The notes under the pieces are model-generated. The model did not search any database. It saw nothing but the letters and a program-made list of their open reading frames with translations, and was not told the DNA's origin. From UBA1189 sp045612065 (GTDB taxonomy: Bacteria > Bacteroidota > Bacteroidia > Bacteroidales > Bacteroidaceae): a stretch of 23,101 bases of DNA. The stretch lies in contig JAZKYH010000012.1 in NCBI GenBank assembly GCA_045612065.1, forward strand, positions 1-23,101. The letters run 5' to 3'. The position numbers and the translations under genes were made by a program. How positions within the stretch are numbered: position 1 is the stretch's first letter; each line of letters begins with the position of its first letter. Of this stretch, positions 6,415 to 15,446 are shown one piece after another.

Positions 6415-8124
6415 ATGAGAAAAAAACGTCTATTCCTTATCCATATATGGAGTTTGTTGGTGAGTGGTGCTGCGCTTCAGGCACAGACAACGCCCGAGTT
6501 TGGTGTGCCGTTCGACTTTCCGTTGCTCTTGAGTGGTAACTTTGGTGAGTTGCGTTCTAACCACTTTCATGGAGGTCTCGACTTCAAGACACAGGGTGTG
6601 GTAGGCAAGCCGCTCTTGGCCATTGCTGATGGGTATATCTCGAAGGTGACGGTGACGCCTGGTGGCTATGGCAATGCGCTCTACATCACACACGACAACG
6701 GGTACACCTCGGTGCATGGACATCTGGACCGTTTCTTGCCTGAGATAGCTCAATTGGTGCATGAGAAGCAGTATCGGGAGCAGTCGTTTGTGGTGACGCT
6801 TGAGTTTGGCCCCGAGGAGTTCCGCGTGAAGCAGGGCGAGGTTGTCGCTTATGCCGGTAATACGGGTTATTCGTTTGGTCCGCACCTGCACATGGAGATA
6901 CGCACCACCGAAACCAATGAACCCATCGACCCATTACCTTTCTACAAAGATAAGATCGTGGACAATATCGCTCCACGAGCTACGCATATCATGATATATG
7001 GGGCCTCTCCCTCCGCCCTCTCCCAAGGAGAGGGAACTTCCGAACGTATAGAGATTAAAGTTACCTCCGAGTCACCCCTCCTTGGGAGGGGAGGGGGAGG
7101 CTTCCTCACTGCTTGGGGCCGCATCGGTACCGCCATCTCGGCCAACGACTACATGGATGGTACTACCAATAACTATGGCGTGCGCTACGTGCGTCTCTAC
7201 GTGGATAACAAATTGGTGAGTCATAGTGATGTGGACCGCTTTGCTTTTTCCGAGGACCGTCTCATCAATTCGTGGACCGATTATCACGTGCAGCGCAGTA
7301 CGGGGCGCTGGTATATGCGCTCGACCATTGCCGAACATAACGACCTGCGTATGCTCCATGCCGACGATAGTAAGGGGTGGGTCACTATCGACGAGGAGCG
7401 CGACTACCACTTCCGCTACGAGTTGGAGGACCTCTATGGTAATACCTCGGTGTATCGTTTTGTGGTGCGTGGTCAGCGGATGGAGTTGCCTCACTATGTG
7501 CCCAACTACTTCTATCGTATGAGGGCCTCGCGCAACAATCGTTTTTGTGCCAATGGCTTCGAACTGTGGATACCTCAGGGACAGCTCTTTGAGGATGTGG
7601 ACTTGGATTACAACGTGATACCTTCTGATACGGACCAAACAGACATCTATCAGTTGACCGAATCTCGTATTCCTCTGCGAAAATCGGCAGAGATTACGCT
7701 CCCTGTGATGCCCAAGGGGAATGTGGATACGAAGAAACTCTACGTGGCCCGTGTTGATGGTAATCGTCGTATTTATAGTGGAGGTACGTATAAGTGTGGA
7801 CGTATCACTGCCAACATCTCTGAGCTGGCTTCGTACACCGTGTGTGTCGACACTATAGCTCCCAAGATAACGCCTATAGGCGAAACATCTTGGAAGAAGC
7901 GTGGCGTAGTCACTTTCCGTATCGCTGATACTGAGACGGGTATACGTAGCTATCGTGGCAAGATTGACGGCAAGTGGGTGCTGTTTAAGTACAGCAGCAA
8001 GAATGCACGCCTATGGTGTGACTTCAAGGCCGAAGGCATCGGCCCCGGACTGCACAAAGTCGAAATCGAAGTGGAGGACATGAGGCGAAACGTGCGTACG
8101 TTGGTGCTTGATTGCTCACTTTGA
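6415..8124 (+). CDS. Secreted M23 (LytM-type) metallopeptidase
   Basis: A 569-aa protein from ATG 6415, with a signal peptide (RLFLIHIWSLLVSGAALQAQ). The M23 domain follows directly: NHFHGGLDF supplies H52 and D56 of HxxxD, VHGHL the H101/H103 pair, and GPHLHMEI the H157/H159 pair, so the zinc site is complete. Residues 240-569 form beta-rich domains of unknown role. The family cleaves peptidoglycan cross-bridges or regulates other hydrolases in the periplasm. Residues ~197-230 are encoded by an unusual GC-rich palindromic insertion and read SPSALSQGEG ... SPLLGRGGGG, low-complexity sequence unlike the rest. The start is supported by the promoter at 6375-6406. Confidence 0.9.
   Translation: MRKKRLFLIHIWSLLVSGAALQAQTTPEFGVPFDFPLLLSGNFGELRSNHFHGGLDFKTQGVVGKPLLAIADGYISKVTVTPGGYGNALYITHDNGYTSVHGHLDRFLPEIAQLVHEKQYREQSFVVTLEFGPEEFRVKQGEVVAYAGNTGYSFGPHLHMEIRTTETNEPIDPLPFYKDKIVDNIAPRATHIMIYGASPSALSQGEGTSERIEIKVTSESPLLGRGGGGFLTAWGRIGTAISANDYMDGTTNNYGVRYVRLYVDNKLVSHSDVDRFAFSEDRLINSWTDYHVQRSTGRWYMRSTIAEHNDLRMLHADDSKGWVTIDEERDYHFRYELEDLYGNTSVYRFVVRGQRMELPHYVPNYFYRMRASRNNRFCANGFELWIPQGQLFEDVDLDYNVIPSDTDQTDIYQLTESRIPLRKSAEITLPVMPKGNVDTKKLYVARVDGNRRIYSGGTYKCGRITANISELASYTVCVDTIAPKITPIGETSWKKRGVVTFRIADTETGIRSYRGKIDGKWVLFKYSSKNARLWCDFKAEGIGPGLHKVEIEVEDMRRNVRTLVLDCSL
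7002..7104 (+). repeat. In-frame palindromic (MITE-like) insertion inside the M23 gene
   Basis: Two hairpins, CCCTCTCC-CAA-GGAGAGGG (7016-7034) and CCCCTCC-TTG-GGAGGGG (7075-7091), lie in two arms. The left arm (7002-7040) is roughly the reverse complement of the right arm (7062-7104). The composition contrasts sharply with the surrounding coding sequence, and the reading frame stays open throughout. Confidence 0.6.
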
Positions 8125-8182
8125 TTGTCCTTAATTTCCTAAACCATCGTGAAGGAGTGATTCCTTCGGTATGTAGCTGCAG

Positions 8183-8204
8183 TGTACTGGGTGTTAGCAG
8201 TACA
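8183..8204. other. Weak hairpin at the xylA 3' end
   Basis: TGTACTG (8183-8189) pairs with CAGTACA (8198-8204) around the xylA stop codon, in the short gap between the converging M23 and xylA genes. A second 6-bp hairpin GAAGGA/TCCTTC lies at 8151-8167. Neither has a T-tract; they may act together as a weak terminator. Confidence 0.25.
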
Positions 8205-9507
8205 TGTTGAGTATGGCCTCATACAGCTCTTGCTTGCCGCTAATCTGCTGCGGCTCGCCATGCTGTTTGGCATAAGCCACGAGTTCTTCCAATCCGAGCT
8301 TACCTTCCTCGAAAGCCTTTCCCTCGCCCGAGTCGAATGAGGCGTATCGCTGTGCCAACATGTGGCGGTAGGGCGATTCTTCAAGCATCTGTGCGGCCGC
8401 TTCGAGAGCACGTGCCATGGCATCCATGCCTGCGATGTGGGCAATGAAAATATCTTCCAGGTCAGTCGAGTTGCGTCGTGTCTTGGCATCGAAATTAGTA
8501 CCACCCGTGCCAAACCCACCATTGCGGATGATGTGGATCATCGCCTGAGTGAGCTCATAGCTGTCGATGGGGAACTGGTCGGTGTCCCATCCGTTCTGAT
8601 AGTCGCCACGATTGGCATCAATGGAGCCCAGCATGCCATTGTCGACAGCCACGGCCAACTCGTGCTCGAAGGTGTGTCCGGCCAAGGTGGCGTGGTTCAC
8701 CTCAATGTTGACCTTGAAGTCCTTGTCTAACCCATGTGTCTTGAGGAATCCGATGACTGTCTCCGTGTCTACATCGTATTGGTGTTTGGTGGGCTCCATG
8801 GGCTTGGGCTCGATGAGGAAGGTGCCAGTGAAACCCTTGCCACGGGCATAATCGCGCGCCTTGGTGAGCATCATGGCGAGATGTTCCTTCTCTCGATGCT
8901 GGTCGGTATTGAGCAGACTCATGTAACCCTCACGGCCACCCCAGAATACATAGTTCTCACCACCCAACTCGATGGTAGCGTCAATGGCATTCTTTATCTG
9001 CACCGCAGCACGTGCCACCACGTCGAAGTTGGGGTTGGTGGCCGCACCATTCATGTAACGCTTGTGTCCGAATACGTTGGCTGTGCCCCACAACAACTTG
9101 ATACCTGTCTCTTGCTGCTTTTGTTTGGCATAGGCTACGATTTTCTTGAGGTTAGTCTCGTACTCCTCGATACTGTTACCCTCGCTCACGAGGTCCACAT
9201 CGTGGAAACAGTAGTAGCCGATGCCTATCTTCTGCATGAACTCGAAACCTGCATCCAATTTATCCTTGGCAGCTTGTATGGGGTCTGTTGAAGTGTTCCA
9301 GGGAAAGTCCTTAGTACCACCACCGAATTGGTCTGCTCCCTCGGCACATAGTGTGTGCCACCATGCCATGGAGAAGCGGAGCCAGTCTTTCATCTTCTTG
9401 CCCATGATAACCTTCTCGGCATCGTAGTAGCGGAATGCCATGGGGTTTCTGCTCTCTCGTCCTTCGTATTGAATCTTGCTGATTCCAGGGAAATATTCTT
9501 TTGTCAT
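8194..9507 (-). CDS. xylA: Xylose isomerase (class II)
   Basis: A 437-aa protein, the usual length for class II enzymes. It interconverts D-xylose and D-xylulose in the cytoplasm using two divalent metals. The active-site pair is seen in CFHDVDL (H102, D105); metal ligands are in FLIEPKPMEPTKHQYD (E233, K235), IEVNHATLAGH (E269, H272), GSIDANRGD (D297) and WDTDQFP (D308, D310). It lies 50 nt downstream of xylB on the same strand, so the two are surely co-transcribed. A short palindrome TATCCGGATA (9530-9539) sits in that gap. The product feeds the xylulokinase encoded just upstream. Confidence 0.97.
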   Translation of the reverse strand: MTKEYFPGISKIQYEGRESRNPMAFRYYDAEKVIMGKKMKDWLRFSMAWWHTLCAEGADQFGGGTKDFPWNTSTDPIQAAKDKLDAGFEFMQKIGIGYYCFHDVDLVSEGNSIEEYETNLKKIVAYAKQKQQETGIKLLWGTANVFGHKRYMNGAATNPNFDVVARAAVQIKNAIDATIELGGENYVFWGGREGYMSLLNTDQHREKEHLAMMLTKARDYARGKGFTGTFLIEPKPMEPTKHQYDVDTETVIGFLKTHGLDKDFKVNIEVNHATLAGHTFEHELAVAVDNGMLGSIDANRGDYQNGWDTDQFPIDSYELTQAMIHIIRNGGFGTGGTNFDAKTRRNSTDLEDIFIAHIAGMDAMARALEAAAQMLEESPYRHMLAQRYASFDSGEGKAFEEGKLGLEELVAYAKQHGEPQQISGKQELYEAILNMYC

Positions 9508-9557
9508 AATGATATGTGTGTTAATGTTTTATCCGGATAGTTTAGGAAATTTGTTTT

Positions 9558-11042
9558 TCACTTCTCCACTCTTTCTTTCCATCTCTCATAGGCCTCTGCT
9601 GTAGCTTCCATATCTACCTCATGAGGAACTATGGTCTCCACTTGCTGTAGAGATGAGAAAGCCTCATTATGATCGCGGTATAGGCCCATGCCTATTCCCG
9701 CACCTCGAGCTGCCCCCACGGATCCATCTGTGTCGTATAGGTTAATGGAAGCACCAGTGATATTGGCTAAGGTCTGACGAAAGAGAGGACTCAGATACAT
9801 ATTGGCATGCCCTGCATGGATGCATTTCACTGCCATACCCATTTGCTCCATCACCTCTATGCCATATTTGAAGGCGAAGGCGATACCCTCTTGGGCAGCA
9901 CGCAGTATGTGGGCACGATGGTGTGTGTTGAAGTTGAGTCCGTGTAGGCTACATCCCGGCGCATGGTTTTCGAGCACGCGCTCGGCACCATTGCCGAAGG
10001 GAAGTATTGAGAGCCCCTCTGCTCCGATAGGAACCGAAGCTGCCACATCGTTCATCTCATCATAGGAAAGCGTGTCGGCTAACATGTTGTGTCTCAACCA
10101 CGAGTTCAAGATACCCGTGCCATTGATGCATAAGAGTGAGCCAAGGCGGGTTTGCTTTGCTGTATGATTGACATGGGCAAAGGTGTTCACGCGTGATTGG
10201 GAGTCGTATGCAACATTATCCATCACGCCATAAACCACTCCCGAGGTTCCTGCTGTTGAAGCAATCTCTCCCGGTTCAAATACTCCCAAGGATAGCGCAT
10301 TGTTGGGTTGGTCGCCCGCGCGATAGGTCACAGGAATACCCGCTGCTAATCCCAACTCGGCAGCAGCGGCAGTGGTCATCTCTCCCTGCGGAGCGAAGGT
10401 GGGGAGTAGGGTGGGGATCATTGAGGAGTCAAATCCAAAGTGTTGCATCACGTCGGCTGAAAGACTGTTCTCACAGAAGTCCCAAAAGATACCTTCCGAA
10501 AGTCCCGACACCGTAGTGCACGCCTCGCCTGTGAGGCGCAGAGCGATGTAATCACCAGGGAGCATCACCTTATCGATGTGCTCATATATTTGAGGCTCGT
10601 TCTCCTTTACCCATGCCAGTTTCGATGCGGTGAAGTTTCCTGGAGAGTTGAGCAAGTGGCTAAGACAGCGCTCCTTGCCTATAGCGGATAGGGCACGTTC
10701 GCCATAGGGAACTGCACGTGAGTCGCACCAGATAATGGCAGGACGCAATGCGTGACCCTGCTTGTCGACACAAACCAATCCGTGCATCTGATACGATATG
10801 CCAATAGCTGCCACCTCATCGCCCTTCGCTTGCGCAGTACGCATAATGTCGGCCGTGGCCTCCTTCAAATATTGCCACCAATTGTCGGGCTCCTGTTCGG
10901 CCCATCCGGGCTGCAGTGCGATGATGGGTGCCTCCTTCTTGGGGTAGAAGGCCGACGCCACGCATCGCCCGCTCTCAGCATCCACGAGACTCGCCTTGAC
11001 TGACGAACTTCCTATGTCGTAACCAATTAAGTATCTTCTCAT
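9558..11042 (-). CDS. xylB: Xylulokinase (FGGY family)
   Basis: A 494-aa protein that phosphorylates D-xylulose to D-xylulose-5-phosphate, the entry to the pentose phosphate pathway. The N-terminal phosphate-binding segment is IGYDIGSSSVKASLVD. QMHG (85-88) and WCDSR (105-109) are typical of xylulokinases, and YRAGDQPNNALSLG carries the likely catalytic base D244. The C-terminal FGGY lobe is complete. It starts 39 nt after the GH29 gene stop, and no promoter is evident in that gap, which suggests one transcript GH29-xylB-xylA. The closely related sugar kinases for gluconate or L-fuculose are less likely because xylA is adjacent. Confidence 0.95.
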   Translation of the reverse strand: MRRYLIGYDIGSSSVKASLVDAESGRCVASAFYPKKEAPIIALQPGWAEQEPDNWWQYLKEATADIMRTAQAKGDEVAAIGISYQMHGLVCVDKQGHALRPAIIWCDSRAVPYGERALSAIGKERCLSHLLNSPGNFTASKLAWVKENEPQIYEHIDKVMLPGDYIALRLTGEACTTVSGLSEGIFWDFCENSLSADVMQHFGFDSSMIPTLLPTFAPQGEMTTAAAAELGLAAGIPVTYRAGDQPNNALSLGVFEPGEIASTAGTSGVVYGVMDNVAYDSQSRVNTFAHVNHTAKQTRLGSLLCINGTGILNSWLRHNMLADTLSYDEMNDVAASVPIGAEGLSILPFGNGAERVLENHAPGCSLHGLNFNTHHRAHILRAAQEGIAFAFKYGIEVMEQMGMAVKCIHAGHANMYLSPLFRQTLANITGASINLYDTDGSVGAARGAGIGMGLYRDHNEAFSSLQQVETIVPHEVDMEATAEAYERWKERVEK

Positions 11043-11081
11043 ACCCTTTAATGCTACACCACACGACTATTGATGAACACC

Positions 11082-14000
11082 TTAGAAAATGACTTTTTTG
11101 CCATTCACGATATAGACGCCTCGTGAGAGTGTTGATAACGGAGCATTTATGCGCACTCCTTGGATTGTATGGATGGTAAGAGGAGTCTCCTGCCCGCTTT
11201 GTTCTATACACTCAATGTCGGTATCCAAATCGGTGTATGTTGCCAACTTCACCTTTGCCACGCGGAACTCCTGCGTATTAGAGCTGTTGAGCAAGTCGGC
11301 TTGCCATCCAAGAAGAATGGCTTGAGGCTCATCAAGGGTGAAACGAATCCCCCAGAACTGACCATCAGAGGTACACTCTTGGATGCGCATATAGGCAATA
11401 GCTTCGGTCGGAATGTTGCTTGTTGTGAGTGTCTCTGTAGAGGCAAATACATACGATTCACCTAAATTGTAGATGGTGTTATAGGTAGCACCAAAGAAAT
11501 AGCTACCTGCGGGGAGCTCTACAAGGCGATACACACGAGTATTGGTAATATCGACTTCTGCTGAGGCATTCTGCTTGTCATCCCACACACCGAGGGTAAG
11601 GTGGTCTGTACCTGGCCATCTGTCGAGACCGCCACGTACGCCCTCCGTGTTAGAGCGAATGTTATAATTCTCTACCGTCCAATATTGGGGTGATCCGAAG
11701 CGATCGGTGCCACCTGAAACGCGGGTAAAGTTACTTTCCTCTATGAGGTACTGTTCTGTGATGTCTGTTGCATCTGTAGCGTCATAAACGCCACCTTTAT
11801 TGCGGCCATTGTTGATGAGGTCATTGTAGGCTTTTGACAGCGCCTCGTAAGCTGCGGTGAGCGACTCTACAGAGCTCTTCTTGTCCAACAGCTTAGCTTC
11901 ATCCATATTGTCAACCACGAGCTCATAGGCCTCAACACTATAGTATCCCGTGTTATTGTTCACTTTCAGTCGGGCTATCCCTTCGGTCACTTCGGCAATG
12001 AGGCTTTCCAGACGACTGTAGGTCATCTCACTATATTTCAAAAGTTTCACCTCGCTTACACGCAGATTAGTGGTGGCAGAGCTGGAGAGGTCGGCTTGGA
12101 AACCTAAATATACCAGCTGCTCCTCTTCGAGGCGAAAGGTAATGCCACGCATGGGCTTATCGGCTCCCGCGATAGTCACCTTCTCGTAAGCAATACTCTG
12201 AGTGGGAATATTGGCTGTGGAGGTCAGTGCCGAGGTTGCCATGATATACATGTTGTCATTGTAGTCGGCAGGATCATAGGTGGCACCAAAGTAGTAGAGT
12301 CCGGCAGTGAGTTCCACTAACTGATAGATGCGCGTGGCGGTGATGTCATAGCCATTCTCCGTAAACTGATTGGCATTCCACCATACCTCGAGGTGCAAAC
12401 AATCTGTTCCCGAGTAGTTATCGAGACCCGCTTGTGTTCCGAAACCATAGTTCTCCACGGTCCAATGAAGCGGAGCACCGAAGCGACCGCTATTCTTGGT
12501 CGCCTCGGTGCGTGCAAAGTTCTTGTTTCCTTTCAGAATCTCTGTTGTGAGATCATCGGCAGGCATGTTGGCGGGAGCTCCGCCCACGACAATCGCATTG
12601 GCCAGATAAGTTTCCCATGCCTCGTTCGCTTGATTGTAAATCTCCTGCTCCTCTTCGGAAGTAAGGGTGCCCACGAGTGCGTTCCACTCGTCGCATTTCG
12701 TCTTTATCTCTTCCCAAGCCACTCGGCTATAGTATCCGGTGTTGTCGCCCACGAGGGTCTCGTAGCTTGCGAGTGTTTGTCCGATACTTTCGAGGAACCC
12801 TGCAAGTCCGTCACTGGGAAGGGCATAGAGTGCCACCTTTTCAGCGCGGAACTCCTGAGTGGCCGAGCCATTCTTTAGGTCTACTTGGAATCCGATATAT
12901 ACATCTTGCTCTTTCTCCAGTTCGAAGGTGAGTCCACACAATTGGAGGTCTTCTGTTACGTCTGCGATACCATAGTGGGCGATGGCTTTTGAAGGTATGT
13001 CAGCGGTGTTGTACAATGTGCTTGACACGAACATGTAGGCGTCAGCACCGATGCTATAGTGGGTGTTATACCCTGCTCCAAAATAGTATACTCCCTTGGG
13101 AAGGCGTACTTTGCGGTAGATGCGTGCATTGGCGAGATCTCCTGATTGGTTGCTTGAGGCATCGTTCCATACACCCAACATCAGTGCATCGCGTCCTGAG
13201 TACTTATCGAGTCCCTGCTTGGTGCCATCGCCGCCATTGGGGATGTTGAAGTTCTCCACCGTCCAGTTCTTGGGCTTGCCAAAGCGCTGTGTGCCTCCTG
13301 CGCTACGGGTGAAATTGCTTGCTTCGATGAGGTACTGTGTGGTGAGGTCTGCTGTGTAGTGCCCTTCGAGCTTACCACCTTTATTAATACCATTGGTCTT
13401 GAAATCTTCATAAGCGGTAAGCAATGCCTCCTTGGCTTTGTTGATGACCACGTCGGCTTCGTCTGCTGTAACTTCTTTGGCTGTTGAGATTGCCTTGTTC
13501 AGTGTGGCCAACATTGTGGGATTGGGCTTTCCTGTGTTGACTTTACTGGTCACCTCACCTGCTGTCTTGGCATAATCCTCCACGCTGGCAATCACAGCTT
13601 GTAATTCCTCATGTGCGGTGTATCCATCCTCCTCTATGGTAATGGCAAACACGGGTGCTATGGCATTGGGTTTTGTGGTGGGCAGTGTCACGGTGAGTCC
13701 CTTCACTCCCTGTGTGTAGGCTACCTTACCAGAGCCGAGGAGCTCAACGTCAGTCACCTTTCCACTATAATATTTTGACATGATGGAGAAACTCTCGAAC
13801 GAGAACTCTTTGCTTGTGGGCCATGCCATGATGGTGGCATACACCTTGCCATCTTTCTGCACGTAGCGCACATCTCGTGATGAGTATGACTGTCCTTCGT
13901 TGAATCCCTGTGCATTCATGGGGTTGCTCGCCTCGGCCAAGGGACCTTCGCCGAAGGTTTTCCACACTCGAGTTCCATAGATTGACTCGCTATTGATATC

Positions 14001-15236
14001 CATCCATGCCTTGATGTCGGCAAGTATTTTCTCCTCTTTGTCGTCGATGGTGCCATCGCTGCGGATAGGCACTGAGAGTAGCAGATTACCATTCTTCGAA
14101 ACAATGTCCACGAGCATGCGCACCACTTGGGCTGCACTCTTGTAACCATTGTTGTTGTACACACTTTGTTCGTAGTGCCAACTGCCGATGCAGGTACAGG
14201 TCTGCCAATACTTCTCTTGCATGCGGTCGGGGATACCGCGCTCCACATCCCACAGCATGTAGCCCTTCTGGGATTCGTTGAGTTGCTTACCCGTTACCAG
14301 TACCTGGGGAGTGCCACCGTTCAGTTCAGAACTGGTGTTGTAATAGTGAGCCAGGATATTTTGGCCGATATTGTCATCGCATCCGTAGAAGGGCATGGCG
14401 GTGTCGTCAAAGTAAATCATGTCGGGCTGATAGTCATTGATGCACTGCAACGTTCTGTTGAGGAACTTCTGCTTGTATGCCTGCGAGGGTAGTGATGCTC
14501 CGTTACCCCAGTCCCATTGGCTATGTATGGTACCCGACTCGGCCCATCCTGTACTGTGTGCATGGTTCTGTGCATACAGCTCCTGTGGGTCGTAGCCCTT
14601 CCACCACTTCTCTGTGCCATCGGCATTGAGTTTGTAACCATCCTCTTTGGTGAGATTGCCATCGTAGCTTTGCGAAGGTTCCAGCCATGTCCATGCATGG
14701 CTGGCATGTATGCTGACACCGAGAGGGAGGTCATACTTCTTGCAAGCCTCGCTCCACTCGCCCAGCAGGTCGCGCTTGGGTCCCATGTTTACCGAGTTCC
14801 ACTCCTGATAGGGACTATCCCACAGGTCGAAGTTGTCGTGGTGGTTACCCAATGCCATGAAGTAGCGTGCCCCCACGCTCTTGTATAGTGCGATGAGCTT
14901 CTCGGGATTCCAGTTCTGTGCCTTCCAATCGTTACATAACTCCTTAAGTCCAAATTCTGAGGGGTTTCCAAAGTGTTGCAGGTGCCAGTTGTAAGCTCCT
15001 GTGCCAGCATAGTACATAAATCGGGCATACCAGTCGCCCGCTTCGGCATGGCATTGGGGACCCCAGTGTGCCCAAATGCCAAACTTGGCATCCATAAACC
15101 ATTCAGGGCATTCCCACTGACTCAGTGATTCCCATTCGGGCTTGTAGGCGCCTGTCTTCACCTCTACATCACTCTGCTGTGCCGATACGGCAAGATACGT
15201 CGTCGCTAATAACGAAAGCAAAAAGTGTCTCTTCAT
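11082..15236 (-). CDS. GH29 alpha-L-fucosidase-like enzyme, multidomain, T9SS cargo
   Basis: A 1384-aa exported protein. A signal peptide covers ~1-19. The GH29 catalytic barrel is ~35-415: FGIWAHWGPQ, GNHHDNFDLWDS (H132, H133) and PDMIYFDDT with the probable nucleophile D277 or D278. A beta-domain follows to ~535. Then come three helical linkers (540-620, 808-885, 1069-1145), each followed by a ~175-aa beta module (631-804, 896-1068, 1159-1334) sharing RFGxPxxWTVEN, a Y/T-rich centre and a YxGFQxDL-like strand. The modules resemble DUF5013-type sequences and may bind carbohydrate (inference). The last ~40 residues (IHTIQGVRI ... RGVYIVNGKKVIF) match a type IX secretion sorting tail. GH29 releases alpha-linked L-fucose from plant or host glycans. 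The first gene of the probable xylose operon. Confidence 0.85.
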   Translation of the reverse strand: MKRHFLLSLLATTYLAVSAQQSDVEVKTGAYKPEWESLSQWECPEWFMDAKFGIWAHWGPQCHAEAGDWYARFMYYAGTGAYNWHLQHFGNPSEFGLKELCNDWKAQNWNPEKLIALYKSVGARYFMALGNHHDNFDLWDSPYQEWNSVNMGPKRDLLGEWSEACKKYDLPLGVSIHASHAWTWLEPSQSYDGNLTKEDGYKLNADGTEKWWKGYDPQELYAQNHAHSTGWAESGTIHSQWDWGNGASLPSQAYKQKFLNRTLQCINDYQPDMIYFDDTAMPFYGCDDNIGQNILAHYYNTSSELNGGTPQVLVTGKQLNESQKGYMLWDVERGIPDRMQEKYWQTCTCIGSWHYEQSVYNNNGYKSAAQVVRMLVDIVSKNGNLLLSVPIRSDGTIDDKEEKILADIKAWMDINSESIYGTRVWKTFGEGPLAEASNPMNAQGFNEGQSYSSRDVRYVQKDGKVYATIMAWPTSKEFSFESFSIMSKYYSGKVTDVELLGSGKVAYTQGVKGLTVTLPTTKPNAIAPVFAITIEEDGYTAHEELQAVIASVEDYAKTAGEVTSKVNTGKPNPTMLATLNKAISTAKEVTADEADVVINKAKEALLTAYEDFKTNGINKGGKLEGHYTADLTTQYLIEASNFTRSAGGTQRFGKPKNWTVENFNIPNGGDGTKQGLDKYSGRDALMLGVWNDASSNQSGDLANARIYRKVRLPKGVYYFGAGYNTHYSIGADAYMFVSSTLYNTADIPSKAIAHYGIADVTEDLQLCGLTFELEKEQDVYIGFQVDLKNGSATQEFRAEKVALYALPSDGLAGFLESIGQTLASYETLVGDNTGYYSRVAWEEIKTKCDEWNALVGTLTSEEEQEIYNQANEAWETYLANAIVVGGAPANMPADDLTTEILKGNKNFARTEATKNSGRFGAPLHWTVENYGFGTQAGLDNYSGTDCLHLEVWWNANQFTENGYDITATRIYQLVELTAGLYYFGATYDPADYNDNMYIMATSALTSTANIPTQSIAYEKVTIAGADKPMRGITFRLEEEQLVYLGFQADLSSSATTNLRVSEVKLLKYSEMTYSRLESLIAEVTEGIARLKVNNNTGYYSVEAYELVVDNMDEAKLLDKKSSVESLTAAYEALSKAYNDLINNGRNKGGVYDATDATDITEQYLIEESNFTRVSGGTDRFGSPQYWTVENYNIRSNTEGVRGGLDRWPGTDHLTLGVWDDKQNASAEVDITNTRVYRLVELPAGSYFFGATYNTIYNLGESYVFASTETLTTSNIPTEAIAYMRIQECTSDGQFWGIRFTLDEPQAILLGWQADLLNSSNTQEFRVAKVKLATYTDLDTDIECIEQSGQETPLTIHTIQGVRINAPLSTLSRGVYIVNGKKVIF

Positions 15237-15268
15237 GTGTATGATTGTTTAAGTTGGTTTCGTATGGG

Positions 15269-15300
15269 CAAAGTAAGAAAAAAAGACTCATTTCTACAAA
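15269..15300 (-). promoter_or_regulatory. Promoter of the GH29-xylB-xylA operon
   Basis: Read on the minus strand: TTTG (15300-15297), exactly 20 nt, then TTACTTTG (15276-15269), one mismatch from consensus. Transcription should start near 15262, about 26 nt before the GH29 ATG. It is divergent from the dipeptidase promoter. Confidence 0.5.
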
Positions 15301-15391
15301 TTGAGGAGAGTTTTTTTGTGGAATTGGGAATGTTTTGTCATATCTGTACAAAAAGTTTGGAGGAATGGCACTTTCTACACAAAGATTTTAT

Positions 15392-15399
15392 TATCTTTA
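15392..15399 (+). promoter_or_regulatory. -7 box of the C69 dipeptidase gene
   Basis: TATCTTTA differs from TAnnTTTG at one position. The -33 element is not clear. The predicted start (~15406) gives a ~40-nt leader. Confidence 0.35.
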
Positions 15400-15446
15400 C
15401 ATCGTTAATCATTGACAATAAATATAAACAATAAAAAACAAAGAGA

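Noticed and set aside
7072..7638. 188-codon minus-strand ORF inside the M23 gene
   Set aside because: Shadow of the M23 coding strand; repetitive His/Val composition and no family resemblance.
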